From Chromobotia macracanthus (Eukaryota > Chordata > Actinopteri > Cypriniformes > Botiidae): a DNA stretch of 64,000 nucleotides. This document shows, piece after piece, positions 27,135 to 40,817 of the stretch. Both the position numbers and the translations under genes were made by a program. Each line of letters opens with the position of its first letter. Position 1 is the first letter of the stretch. The stretch spans positions 310,001 through 374,000 of the forward strand of contig JAZGTH010000116.1 of assembly GCA_036877525.1 (NCBI GenBank), given 5' to 3'. The notes below the pieces were generated by a model, which worked only from the letters and a program-made list of their open reading frames with translations, ran no database searches and was not told the DNA's origin.

Positions 27135-29371
27135 CACAGCAACCCCATTTCACACAATTAAACCAAGCACCATATTTCTCTCTCTCAAGTCTAAAATTTC
27201 ACACACAGTCTAAATGATTCCATAGACTTCTTTTGTTTATATACACAGCTAGTTAAACAGCTAGTTAATAAAAACACTACAACCTAACTCTGACCAACAA
27301 TTTAAACCTAACAGAAAAGTTTTCTACAATTAAAAAAAACCTCTATTTACAATATTTTTATAGGATTTTTACAAATAAGGATGTCCCAAAAAGGATTTGT
27401 CCCCAATAGGATTCAGGTTCTGCTCACTTTGGGCACAAATTTGGTTACGTTTTGGGTTCTACATATGGATAAGTAACCCCACAACCCCTCACGCTCCCAA
27501 AAACCAGACCAAAGCAAAGCACTAAATCATAAGTTTACTGGCAGCAACAGCAAAATAAGGGTTACAGTTTAATTGTTCAGTAACAGCTGATTTACAACAG
27601 GCATATAGTATATAGATTTGTAGGGACAGAAATAAAAACAAAAGTACAGACACATACATCTAAATTATGCAGCTCCAGACACCATTTCTAAATACTTTAT
27701 TTACTTCTTTGAGATTTAGAATCTCAAATAAATGCACTTAAAGACTAAGAAATGAACAAACACACAAACAAACACTGTGTGAAAATTTTGAAATTTCCAG
27801 CCAAAAAAATATCTTTCTTCCACACACAATGCTTTAGTCAAGTCAACAGCCTGTCATAAAAAGTGTACATAATTTAGAGAGACCTTGTTATTTTGTTTTG
27901 CATGTTTCCCTTGAGCACTGCTTCACCTGTCAACACATTCCAAGCTGAATACTGGCCTGTTAGGGTCTGTGCTGGTTCACCATGTCAGCTGCCTGGACAA
28001 GAACGGACAACACTGAAACAATACTGTGTGGACCACCGTCCGGTTCTTTGACCTCATCACATGACCTTGTTCATCATAACCTCCATCCATTTCACAGATG
28101 ATGTCAACATGGGAACAGCAGAGAGGTTAACAAGACCATCGTAAGAGGTCAATGGCCTCACTGTGGTCACTTCAGGCTTTTGGAGATTACTATAGTTTCA
28201 CAGTATTCTACAAAGCTGTAATTTAAAGTCTCTTTAGTGCAGGCGGCTAATGAGTCTGTCTAACCAAATGGATGTGGCTTGGGGTGGTTAAGGACATGAA
28301 ATGAGTGCTATGCTCTATAGACTTTAATCCCCTCACAAGACCGGACAATCTAAGCCTGTATGGCCCTTTAAACATGCCTCAGTTTCTGTTAGTTGAGTCA
28401 AAGACAGAGAAGCATCTGAACTGTAGATTTGTAATCTTTAAACCGGAGGATCGCAATACATCCGTTAATTATAGTTATAATTATAGTAATTATATTATAA
28501 AGTGACAAATTCCAAAATACTATTCCCATAGTCTTCTTTGCTACATCTCATGAACTTTGTGAACTACGTTTTGAACAGCCTTTGTGTACATGGGTCAATT
28601 ACAAAGAATTTTCTATATGCAGATTTTTGTGAAAAACGATCTTTAACATCAAGTTGCATGTGATTCGAAGCTTTTGGAATTATAATGTTTATTCATTATT
28701 TATGTTGGTTACATTTGTTTTTGAAAGCTGTCTTTCAGAGTTGCCAATAAAAGGTTTAATTATTTACTTTGACACAGTCATGGGGGTCTACAAGGGTCGC
28801 TCCCCTCTGTGATAACAACTTAAGTCCTTTTCACCCTAAATCTTTGTCTTCGTTGTGATTCCTGGATGATTGCACGACTTTGATGTTTTAGACTTTATGC
28901 CTCTAAAAATGAATTTAACATGTTCTTTAAAGGAATTTAAATGAATAGATTTTGGTGTCATGTTATTGACTTATCAAGTCACTTTGTAGAATGCTATATT
29001 TATTCAGAAATACAGCTGTGAGTTACACAGAGAAATAAGCTGAAAAACACTGGAACTCAAGAAATAAATATGAGAAGAATGACTCTATTAAGATTGTGCT
29101 CGTCGTGATGAGCTATACATAGTCTTGTTAATTGGTACAGGTTTGCATCTTGCTGAGAGCTTTATTAAGGGTGATGACATACTGGTTAAACAGCATCTCT
29201 GCTGGGGCCCTAAACTCAAAACTTTTTTCTATATAGCAGGCGGCAAACCTAGCATTTGCTGAACTAATGTTTACAAACCTAATTACAAAGCAGCTGAGGA
29301 TAAAACACAGACAAGTCTAACAGTCGTAAAGCGGGACGCTCTGGTATGTCATTTGATTTGCTTGTTTGCAG

Positions 29372-29408
29372 CCAGTGGGAGATGTTGTGGGCTAGCAGCT
29401 GAGAGGAG
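29372..29408 (+). other. Candidate 37-nt micro-exon, plus strand
   Basis: The acceptor TTTGATTTGCTTGTTTGCAG and the donor GAG|GTAAGTGT are both close to consensus and only 37 nt apart. One of three frames is open. Could be an exon of an unannotated transcript or a chance pairing. Confidence 0.2.
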
Positions 29409-29766
29409 GTAAGTGTCAAAGCTTGTCTCAGGCAGAACGTGAGTCTCATCTGCTATTGTAACTTATATCACCGTGGGACACACTGCGCATAGAAAACAGT
29501 TATGAGCTAAGGACCCCTGTGTTGCGTTGGCTCGGATCTCTTGTTGGTCAAGGATCATAAATCAAGGCACGTACAAAATGGACACTTGTTTTCATAATGT
29601 TTCCTTCTCTGTGTGGGGGTGTGCAGATTTCTAGGGCCTTTTGACAGGGCAGATTCCTGACTAATGAAAAGCAGGCAAAGCACGAACGTTGCATTTCATC
29701 TACTGAAAAAAAAGTTTTTTTCATGCCACTGTCGCCTCTGGCTTGTTCATTGGGGGATTTTAAGGC

Positions 29767-30112
29767 ACTACCCAGCTAACAATTTTAAATTGTAAGAACG
29801 TTTCCTAATGTTTCCATTAAGTAACCAAAACACTAAAAATGTTATTAAAATTTCTAGGAATGTTCAAAACGTGCCTTTTTTAGACACTGTATTAACATTA
29901 TTGTTTGGTTATAAGAACATTATTCAATTTTTTTTTTAATTCTGTAACATTTTTAACATGTTCCACTACAATAACTTTGATATGATATATAAAGTTAAAA
30001 AAAACATACTAACGTTACTGCAAAAATGTTTTCAGATAACTTTGAGAAAACTTGACAAAAGAATGTTCCTTGTTGGTTTGGTATTCTGTTACACTCCCTT
30101 GGAACATTATGT
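29767..30112. repeat. Degenerate 'CCCAGCTAAC / GAACGTT' repeat
   Basis: Starts ACCCAGCTAACAATTTT and carries repeated motifs such as AAGAACGTTTCC, AATGTTCAAAACG, TAAGAACATTATT and AGAATGTTCC. This resembles a teleost repeat built from GGAACGTT-like units and bounded by CCCAGCTAAC. Strongly decayed. Confidence 0.45.
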
Positions 30113-31523
30113 ATTGTGAAAAGCACTGTACATATAAACTGAAGTGAATTTATTTTTTTCTGTGTGCCATTCTCCCACCACACACATGACCAAAGCATGC
30201 AAGTTCAGAATGGACACAGTACTGGAAATCTTACTGCTCCGCATACATCCACAGAAGGTGTGTATGTGTGTAGGAGTGATGTCTTTGCAGGATGAGCTAT
30301 ACAGTAACACAGAGCACCAGTATAACTATGCTGACCTACTGTACGGCTCTAAGGTCAGAAGCTTGGATTTGTCAGCCCTCAACACTGCAGCAGTCAGCAT
30401 TACACTTACATCATGACTATAGATTTAACCAACCCACTTTTATTTTCCTCATTACACTGCATTCAAACACTGCATTTTATGCTTTTATTTCTGATGAGAG
30501 GGTTCCAGATGACAGGCACAAAGTGACAAATAATCAAGCCGAGCAACGCACATTCTGTGAAGACACTTTATCCATGCATTGCATTTACCAAGAGAAGGAC
30601 AAAACCAGAAAAACATCCCAGCACATGTGGATTTTATCTCAAGAATATTACTGGATGGCACAGATCGACTTCTTCCATATACACACAGGCCCATAAATAG
30701 AGCCAAGGGCAATCTTAAACGCAGTAACACTAGATCTGCTGTCCAAGCTCTGATCATACAGAAATGCCATTTTTCATTCAAAACACAGACACCACATTCA
30801 TTGTGAACTGTAATGCTAGATTCACTCCAGCAACAAAATAAAAGATTTAATGTATTCCCAGCAGAGCTAGCAGTGATTTTTTTGCACACTGAACATATCA
30901 TGAGAGATATGCTGTACAATGTAAATTCTGTGCCTCCAGGATGTCACTGTGCACTTCCAATCAACATGAAAAAACTGCAAGTAAGGTTTCAGAGCAACGT
31001 CTGCCAAAAGCCAGCCAATGTCCTATGGAATTACAAACTCTATCTTCATTTTTATGGCAGATGGCAAATTCATTCTGACAGAAACACTCCAATTTTGTCA
31101 ATTTTAAAGCATACTAAACCTGCCATCACATTTGTGAATGTTTAACTTAAAAGACCTTCACATGGTGGATACAGTGGGCGTGTGAAACAGATGGTTAAAG
31201 GTATATGAACTACACAGAGTCATAGGACCATGATTAGTGAGCTCTCACCTCTGATTCCCACACTCAGCTTGCTAACAGTGTTAGCAACAGCTGGGCTTTC
31301 ATGGTGTAATAAGCCATTACCAATCAGTCTCTCATCACACTATAAACACAGATTGACAGTTTGTTCATGTGATTCCACTCAGTTTGACCAATAAAAGTGA
31401 TATGTTGCTATTAAACTGTCTGAAATTATACACCTGCACCCTACACAACTCTACTAATATACAGCATTTATAACTATATCCTCCTGGGAAGAAGCTATTT
31501 TTGGTACAGACATCAAGGAAATA

Positions 31524-31662
31524 AAGCAGACACTTTTATCCAAAGCGACTTACAGTGCATTCCAGGTACACATTTTTTAATCAGTACCTGTGTTGCCTTG
31601 GAATCAAACCCACCACCTTTGTGCTGTTAATGCGATTCTCTACCTACTGAGATACAGGAACA
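31524..31662 (-). mobile_element. tRNA-derived SINE, near full length
   Basis: The minus strand runs from CCTGTATCTCAGTAGGTAGA through GGTGGTGGGTTTGATTCC to the tail TAAGTCGCTTTGGATAAAAG. Third clear copy of the same family in the window. Confidence 0.82.
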
Positions 31663-33718
31663 CAATATTAAAATAGTAACTTCTCTATGAAGAAAGTCTG
31701 ACTTTATACTTAAAAAGTAAGATTTCAATTGAGTCCTAATGCTACGTCATATGGCAACAAAGGCCTTTTCAAAGTCAAATCATTTTACATACACTATATG
31801 CCAACTGTAAGACTGCAAGATATTCATGACAAACACCAGTCTCCTATACATTCATGCTACCACACAAACACATCAGCTAAAGGAAATAGGTTAATTTACG
31901 TACTGGGAGAACTTGCTTCTTTAAGTTCCTTTAAAAATTATGACAGAATGAATGTTTTTGTTATTCTAATGAGATCATTTGATATCATTTGATATTCCTC
32001 CAGTTCACACAAAATTTAGATGAATTAGTTTGTTGGGAGAAAAGACAACTTTTATCCATTACATAAATTAGACTTAGCGGCTTGCATATATTTGAACTTT
32101 TTTCTATAGACCCACCCATCCTGATAGTATAACTTCAATAATTTTTTCTCTGTCCAGACATGATGTCTTCTACAGCAGCTAGTGAGATGCCTGAGAGCAG
32201 CTGGGTATGACACACCATGTGCAAAGCCAGGAATCAAAGTGTCTGTGTAAAGAAATTGGCAGCGATGTAGTTCAGACCCTTGGAGTCATAAACACAGCTT
32301 AAAGCTATGAGAACATGGGTGTATTAAGGCAGCAGATCCTGTTTCACATTACTTTTAAAGCCTTGAACAGATACAGACTATTGATTAATATATGTGTAAC
32401 AGTAATACTGTCAGTCCACAGAGGCTTCTGACAGTGTGAAGAATGTCTTAACAGCAGAATCAAATCCATCTTAATATTTCATCCTGCACAGATGGATATT
32501 GTGGAACCACAATGTATTGCGATAAGGGACTTTATGTTTTCAGTTAATAAGATCTCAGAGAACTTCTGTTTTCTTTGTTGTTAGAAGACACAGTTTTTCA
32601 CTCTGTGCGTTGAGCATAACAAGTACAGCATGCGGGTTGGAGACAAGCTTCTTGCAAAGAAGGCAAAACCATGTCTGGTGACAAACACTTTAAATTATTA
32701 CACTAAAGTAATAGGATATGCTTTTGCTGTTCAGTAACTTGTTTCAGTGATTTGCAATATAGGATGTTTAACTGATGCAGAATTTGACAGATATATTATT
32801 TGAACTATTAAGTATTTATATATCTGTGCTACCCTAAATTTATGCTGATTAAAATAATTATACTCTAGCATTTTTAGTGTCATTCATAAAGAAAATATAA
32901 TAAGAATCACCTTTGAGAATAATGGGAATAACCAAAAACCTTAAAGGTACAGCATGTAATGGCTGTTTAAACCAGCAAAACCTTTTGAAATAGTCTCCAG
33001 TGCTTTCCATCTCAGATAACATGAGGGTGCTGTTATTTACAGTTCACAATGTCCATACATACAGCATTAGCCAAATGTGAGATCTGATGAACCCATGGAG
33101 AAAGTGTGAGTAAATGCCAATCCACACAGAAAAAGAGCTGAATACAAAGACAATGTGTTTGTCTTTAGCAGTAAAGGACGCTGCCATATGGTGTAATTAA
33201 AGAAGACACTGGCTAGGATGCCGTAATTACTTTTGCTGGGATGATGCAACATGATTACGATCTATGAGCAAAGGAAAAACTTATAAAGTCACAACACCGC
33301 CAGCCAAACACATAACAAAAACCAAACGGCAATTTAAGGACAGAAGAACATTAATATCTTAGTCCAGAAATGAAATCAGTGTTGCTACAAACGCTGTTGA
33401 AGTTACCGAGATAATATAAAATATAATGAAGTTTAACATTATTATGAAATAAAATCATGAATCCTGTAAAAAAAAAAAATCATGAATCATGCATAGCGGC
33501 ATTAACATCAGGGGAAAAGATCGCATAAGACAGTACAGTCCTCAAACACATCTCGAGATGTTGTTAAACAAAATGTCAAACAGCCTTCAATACAACTGCA
33601 GCTGTAAAGATGAACAAGTAGCGTTTTATTTCAACCAGTTCAAAATTTACATTAAACTGCTGTAACGTGACCTCAAAGTTGTACTAAAGTTTTGAAAGCA
33701 GAATTTTAAGACACTTAC

Positions 33719-33930
33719 CATCGACTGGGCAAAAGCGCTTAGGCAACAACGTCCACAAAGAAATAACGCTTTAAAACGACGTCCTTGTTAATTCTCTCGT
33801 TAAAGCTGGGAAGTTCAAGAGTCGCTTTACTCCTCTCTAAACTAGGAATAACACGAACTCCTGTTACTGAAAGAGACGGAGTTAAAACACGAAGCCACTA
33901 CACATCTCTACGTCCATACTGCTGGAAGTG
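33719..33930 (-). other. Probable 5' exon of an unidentified minus-strand gene
   Basis: Reading the minus strand out of the CpG block, the sequence reaches GCCCAGTCGATG|GTAAGTGT, a near-perfect splice donor. No long open frame lies upstream of it, so the exon is mainly 5' UTR. The ATG abuts the donor, so translation could begin in the last three bases of the exon. The 5' limit is unknown. The gene would extend toward base 1; its identity is not recognisable. Confidence 0.6.
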
Positions 33931-34330
33931 ACTACTGCAAACTGCCTTGAACCCCGCTGCGCTCGCGCTGGACCCTGCCCCCATCTCCCGCACTGGAGCG
34001 CCGCTGGCAGGACGCTCACATTAGTATCGCGACCGCTGATCTGGAGCGACAAGCTTTAAGGCTATGCGAGTGTGGGCACGATGGGGGGCTCACGACAAAC
34101 GACAGGTTCAAGTTCATGAACTAGATTAAACTGCGTCCCGTAATTTGTTTGTTGTGGACGTCAAACCGGAATGATTTGAATTTGAATTATTTAAATAATT
34201 TCTGAGTTCCTCACTCAAAAATATTGTAAAGATAAACTGTACAGAGCAATCCTCTTAAAGTCCACGTGAACCGGAAATTGCGACCGACTAATATTGTGAC
34301 GTATTTCCAAGATCATAGAAAACGTGGCTT
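33880..34330 (-). promoter_or_regulatory. CpG-rich promoter-like block
   Basis: CpG density here is far above the surrounding AT-rich DNA, densest at 33950-34080 (CCGCTGCGCTCGCGCT, GGAGCGCCGCTGG, ATCGCGACCGC). Factor-like sites include CACGTG at 34263, CCGGAA at 34271 and TGACGTA near 34296. There is no TATA box in the core. It lies just upstream, on the minus strand, of a probable first exon with a strong donor. Conserved CpG islands are weaker in fish than in mammals, so this is a relative signal. Confidence 0.7.
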
Positions 34331-34432
34331 CTTTTTCACTGGGAATTGACTGAATCTACAATAGTAGTTTCATTCAGAATTGGAGCTAGCAGCAGACTAA
34401 GGGGAGTGGTTGCGTCCTACCTTTATAAAAAT

Positions 34433-34540
34433 TAACCATGGTTTAACTACAGTAAACGTTTTGTAAAACCATGGTTACTGTAGCAAAACCATTGTTAATT
34501 TGTGGTTACCATGGTTTAACTATAGTAACCATGGTTTTTT
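34433..34540. repeat. Clustered ACCATGGTT palindromes
   Basis: Four CCATGG-centred units (AACCATGGTTTAACTACAGT, AAACCATGGTTACTGTAG, GTTACCATGGTTTAACTATA, GTAACCATGGTTTT) within 108 bp. They form nested inverted repeats just upstream of the orphan promoter on the minus strand. Likely a degenerate palindromic repeat family. Confidence 0.75.
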
Positions 34541-35307
34541 GGTGTCATCTGTAATAAAACAATGGTAAATATTTCATATGGGTAAATCTGTGGCAGTATG
34601 TACTGAATTGGATTAAGTACCTACTTATTGACTGTTAAAACTTTCTATATAGTATGTGTGGGTGCACTATGCATACATTACGGACATGCTACATCCTCCA
34701 TTTTTTCATTGTCATGTGACCTGCATAGCAATGGCAAGTCCAAAGCAAACTTTTCGGTTCAATGAACCAGTTTAAAAAACATTGAATCTGTTCCTTACAT
34801 TTTCACGCAATGATGTCACTTTTTTCTAACCACTCAGTGCCGTGTTATATCAATGAAACATTCAAATAAAGTAATTTGTATAAGCACATTTTGCCGAGTA
34901 TTGCCTTTCTTAACACTTAATGGTTTTGTTTCCAGTACAATTTGTTTATTATTAAAGAAACTTAAATTGCGCATCAGGCCCATTCTTGGTGTCCTCTGTG
35001 ATACAAATGCATGTTGTATGCATACTGATTTCCACCTACTATATTGTATAGAAGTAGGTGATTTTGGACGCAGGGGTTGTTCTGCCCAAGCTGTCAAACT
35101 GACTTCATCAAAGAAGATCTGCCATTCTAGAGGGGAAGTACATTTTTAAATATTGATGAATGATTATGAAGATGACTTTTGGATTGACTTGCAGGGATGC
35201 ATTCATCGCAAAACTAGTAGGCTAAGGTGTGCTGGCAAAGTAAATAGGGTCAATTTTGATTTCATGTGGACTTTTAAGGTAGGGTGGACAATTTTTTCAA
35301 GAAACAT

Positions 35308-35552
35308 TTTTGTTATGCTAGTTGAAAGTCTCTTCACATTCAGATGGCAATTACTAAGTGGTCTAAATATATTCATATAAATATATCTTTTGTGGAAGGA
35401 GCTGGACCATAAATTCAGTCCGAATGCAATGATATGATGTCTTGCTTGACTATCATGTATTAGAGGAGGTGTGGCTTTGAAAAACCCTCTGAATAGAGGG
35501 TGGGATCTTATGCTTTCAAAGCTAGGTTGCTATTGCTAACCTCTCCAAAATT
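35308..35552 (+). repeat. Dispersed repeat, copy 1 of 2
   Basis: Shares long collinear blocks with 60416-60700: GTTGAAAGTCTCTT, AGTGGTCTAAATATATT, GGACCATAAAT, CCGAATGCAAT, GGAGG.(G/A)TGGCTTTG, ATCTTATGCTTT and GGTTGCTATTGCTAAC. About 245 bp, no coding capacity. Confidence 0.8.
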
Positions 35553-38500
35553 TATCCTTCCCTACCTTTAATAGCAATAAGACTCATGATAGACTATACA
35601 AAATATATATTGTGTACACCAATATGTTGCGTATAACATATTTTTATCTCCACCCATAATGTCAGCCTCGTATTGCTTATTGATTTCTGTAACACAGTTT
35701 TCAAAGTGCCTTTGAAATACATGTTTGTCTGAGCTAAAGGACCTCTGGGGCATAGTAAGACGCAGTGCAAAGCATTATTTGTTCATCATGTTGTATCATG
35801 TATCATATCATGTTGTCCAGTAAATTATCTAATCAGGGCATAATTCTTCATAAGAGTACATACATTTCCATATCTTTTACTTTATACTTTGGCTTATATT
35901 TCCAAAAATGAAAATAACTGCAGTAGTAGTGACCTGAATTGTATTGAGAAAGGCTGTGGGGGTGCGCAGTGGGGGTCTCAGCAGAACAACAAAAATGTCT
36001 CATTTTTCATCATTCATAGACATCTTTTAAAAATTAAAGCCAATAATAAGGCTAAAAACATGCCTCAAGACAATCATAAAGCTAAATAAACCATGACCAA
36101 AATTCTAGACAGCAGAAAAAAAGCACAGACAACTTTTTTTCAATTTTTTTTAAACTTTCAACATATACAATGCCACTTTAGATCCACTCGTACTTTACAC
36201 TATATGTGGACCTGCTATACTGCAGCAAGAGTTCTGCTTTCTCGACAGAACAATTTTATGCTTTTACTTCTGTGTGTGACGTCTGCCATTACACAGACAG
36301 ACATGCGCATGTGAATAAACTGCCAGAATGCCACCAAAGGCATTTACATGCAATGCAAAATCAGGGTAATAAACAAAAATCTACCTGTGCCAATCTGATT
36401 TTTTGTAAGCCATTTATGAGCTTACACTGACAAAAGAAGTAACTGTAACACTATAACTGTAATGACTTTACGTGACTTTACATTATATTACACATTATTA
36501 GCTTATTAAGCACAATCAGAGTAAGACTGTGCATGTTAATGCACTCATTGTTTCTGCTGTTATGTTTCTGGCTCATATTTTTCAAAATGGCAACCTTTGC
36601 TTTTTTTGCATGCTGTCCAGTTCCTGGACCATATTGTTAAGTTGCGGAATAATGCTCTGTGTATGGAAGGTGAGAACAGATGTGTCTCTAACATCTAGGC
36701 CCCTGGTGCATTTCAATGCACAAATGTGTGTTCAGAATGCGTATATATGCATTTCTTTATTTAAATGCAGATGCATGTGTTAAATCCTATATCATGCTCA
36801 TATAACTGACCCAAATATAAAAATGTTTATTTACCATTTGCAGCTGTATAAAGTGCAGCTGCAGTTCTGGTACAGAGCCATGATTATCATAAACAAAAAA
36901 TATAGGCTCTTATATAAGTTCATTAAACTAAAATGTCATGGGGCTCAATTAGACATTCAGTTTCAGAACAACGTAGCAAGCCTGAAGGGGTTTATTTGCA
37001 TAATTTAAGACCTGTTAAATCAGCGGCGTACGCTGCAGCATAAGCATTCTTAAATGTACTGTACACCCTTGTACTGTACGACCTTTCATACAAAGCCTAC
37101 TCACTGCTTCTCCATAACTGTGTGGACAAAAATACAAAACAAGGCCAATTACAGGCTATTTTCTCCTCTGCATGTTTAAATCTTAGTTAATTGTGCCATT
37201 GTCCTTTAATTAATGAAAACGTGTTTACTAAATATGAGGACTAAAGTCAAACAATGATTTCACAAAATAAAAACTCCAAAATAACTATATATTCTCTGGC
37301 CTGTGATATTTTTATTTGTATTCAGACAATGTTTTTGGTAATGTAGTTTTTGGTCATTTATGGTAACTAATTAGAAATTGCTTTCTTCTTTTGTCATGTG
37401 TTTGGTATATTCTGTGCACAAGGGTTACTGCACATACTGTAAGTAATATTTTACATGAAGTATAGTGGTTGTTCTGCACAACCATCAAATTTTCCCTATA
37501 GATAATTTATAGAATAATTTAGGTATTTTAAATGTGTGCACTAAACTTTGGAGAGAAACTACACCAGTTATTATAACACTTCAGACAACTAACATATTGA
37601 AAAGATGGAAATGGACACATTTCTTCTTTGCACTCAGAATGAGAGGTGAGGAGAGAGCAGGTAGTTTTCTCATTGACCACTGGAATAACAATCAGTTGGC
37701 AGTGTCTTTACCTCTAATTTTGTTTCAGAAACTCTTTGACATTCTGCAATCCATCTTCAGTCTTAGAAAGTAACCAAGCTGAGTGTAAATGTAATCTGTG
37801 GACCAGTTCCAAATAGAACAGGACAGATGAGACACTTTACATCTCTGGCCAATTGCTCCATCAATACAACATGTAGGACAAAGATGGATAGAGAGATGGA
37901 TAGAAGAAAAGACAAGGAGTAAGAGATAATGAGCAGAAGTTAAAGTTTTCTTACTGTTTATCTTTTTCTGACTTCATTTTTCTTATGAAGTTTCTTATGT
38001 TCAAAGTTTGTTTACTCTGCAAGTGCCACATATCTGATGAGTGTAATTTGAGTGAAAAAACAGCTGCAGCCACCAGTAAAGAAAGTGGCATATTTAATAT
38101 CCTGGAAGGGTCTTAACAAGGTTTCATAAATATGCATATGGTCTTTTGAAGGTTGCATAATGTTCTTTTGAAGGTTGCATAACGTTAAAATGTAAGTGAA
38201 AAATATAATTCTTATTCTAAATAGGTTCTTGATTATATTTTGTGGATAGGTGACTTATGTGCACACAAACGTCAAGAAGAAAATCTTCTGAACACTAATT
38301 TGTTTACTCAGAAACTATCATTTGAGTCACAGATGAAAAAAGAAACAAACACAAACAGAAAATAAACAACATATTCCGACATGCAATAATGCTGATAGAT
38401 TGTAATCAGTTTTGATTGTTGAAGATGGGGATTTTGAGCCATCTTGATGTAGAAGACTTACAGATTTCCCTTGTGGTGTCTGTAAAAACTGGAATATTTT

Positions 38501-40779
38501 AAAAAGCCGACTATATTTTCTGGTCAATAGCCCATTTTGAAAATGCTGCAGTAATAAAGCCGAACAAAGAATAGCATCATTACTATTGTCAAACAAGTAA
38601 AATAAAAACACAGCACCATGCTTACACTAAATTGTAATTTATCACAGATCTTCCAGATGGAACATCTTATAAGTGATGCCTGTTAGACTGACATATAGGA
38701 TATATAGGAGGCACAGTCAAACATTTTTAAACATTAAATCTTCAAACCTTCACAGAACTTGAGCACAAAGGGTTTTGGGCAGCCTACAGTACATATCTAA
38801 GCAGGATCATAATTACTCTATCAACCAACTTCAAAGAAAATCCAAACATAATGCAGCCTAACACGAGTCTGTACACACTTTAATTACTTCTACTAGCCCC
38901 TCTAGAGAACTCTTAGCAGTAGCCTACATTCCTGCTTTTCATGTGATTATACATGAGCACAGAATAGGATTATACATTTTTTTAAATGGTTTCCCAGTAG
39001 GGTTTTCATCCGTCAGGCATAGCAAAGCAACTAGACAGTGAACAGTTTTAGTCAAAGCAGACTAGTTCAAAATCATTCATTGTGAAGTGGAGCCATTGTG
39101 AGGCTAAATTAAGCATCCTTTTAATTCAAAGAACCAGTGTGTGCAACCCTCACCCCATCCCCAAACGACCCACTGAGCAGCCTTACAAAAGTGTTTTTAC
39201 TTTCTGGGGGAATGTCGGGTGTACGTGTGTGTTTGTGTGTATTGTTGTATCTCTCTCTCAGAGTATCTGGCCCTTTTTCGTGGAATGTTGAACTATTTGA
39301 TTACACCATTGCTCTCCAGTTGCCATCATTTGAAACACCCCAAAAAGAAACAAGAGGTGTCTCAAATCACATGCAGTGCGAGAATGTTCAGACGCTGAGG
39401 CTCCATTTCTACTTCAGTTCACTTCTTCACAGACTTTAGAAGTGGAATGTGCAGAGCTGAGCAGCTGAATCTTGCTTTGTTTAGTTGCCAAAGCTGAAAG
39501 CACAGTGTTCCCTAACTGTCAATGGTGTGCACCACTGCGTGCTGGATCTGTGTGTTAGCATAAGTAAAACAGGATGTGGTTCTGCATAGGCATGATGTGA
39601 GAAATTTAATGTGAGAAAACATTAATATAGTGTGAGTGTGTGTGCTTTGTATGTGTGCCACTATTACATAAGTGCTCCTCGAAGTCATGAGGAGGGGTGG
39701 AAACCAGGAGCCGGTTACAGTATAAAATGTTCATAGCCACATGGAATCTGTGACCGCAGTACTCTTCAGATTTCCCCAGCTCTTTGATTATTAAATATGT
39801 TGCTAAATTTTACTATAAGTTGCCAATATAAGATATCACTGTACTTTGAGTTCCACTGCACACTTTTTACAGTTCGTTTTCCATTTCCTTTGTAAAATTA
39901 CAGTTGAAACTGTGTAAGAAGTCCATAAGTTCTGTCTGCAATAAAAAACACACTCATATATATATATAGAGAGAGAAAATCAAGCACTCATTTTTCACTC
40001 ATATGATTGGTCAAGGACAGGTTGTCCCAGGACTACATGGACATTTTTCTCTATGGGCCTAGACCATTACAGTTCTCCATCATCAGCTTCTACAGTATGA
40101 TGTTAATTAATCACAAAACTGAGCCCTTAGCAACTGCAGTGACAACTGCGGCAACTACAAAGCAAAAGGACGACCCAAATATACCTTTCAATTGTGATTC
40201 AATTGCCTATTTTTTGAGATGCGGAAAGAAGGACTCAACTTTGGGGGTCTTGAAGACACATTGAAAAGAAATAAAGCTGTGCTGCAAGGGATCACAATAT
40301 TTACATTCATCCACAGTGAGTATGATAAGATCTAATTTGAGGAAGTGGAGCACAAAGAGTCTTCACTGTGATGTCATTAAATGCCATGGAACAGAGAGAG
40401 ATACCACTGTGCCTTATCACAGAATGAGACACAATCCATATGGATCTCATGCAGTCACACACATTTTTCCTACCTGTGTCACTCTTAACAGAGCAGCATG
40501 ATAGGCCATGATAACATTGAGACACAGCCTCCAAACATGTGCAAAGGCATACAAGCACTGCAGCTGTTAACTAGGATATAAACATAGCTTTTGAACTGTT
40601 TTTGCGTGACTGCGTTGGCCTTTTGAATCCCACCACAGGGAAAGCATAGACTATTTCAAACATTGTTATCTTCATCTCTTTTCAGTCAATGGTTATGTTA
40701 CTCACATTTAGGCATAGATGGAATCTGCAGACTTTATTTAGCATTTTTTGTGCTGATGTTTGAGGAAAACTACAGATGG

Positions 40780-40817
40780 ATTCTTTAAATCCATTCTGTT
40801 AAATGGATTTAAAGAAT
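40780..40817. repeat. Perfect 16-bp inverted repeat (hairpin)
   Basis: ATTCTTTAAATCCATT and its exact complement flank the 6-base loop CTGTTA. Confidence 0.96.

Noticed and set aside
30485..30919. 144-codon minus-strand frame, the longest outside the transposon and semaphorin
   Set aside because: Overlaps two long plus-strand frames, shows no domain or motif, and has no promoter or splice context.
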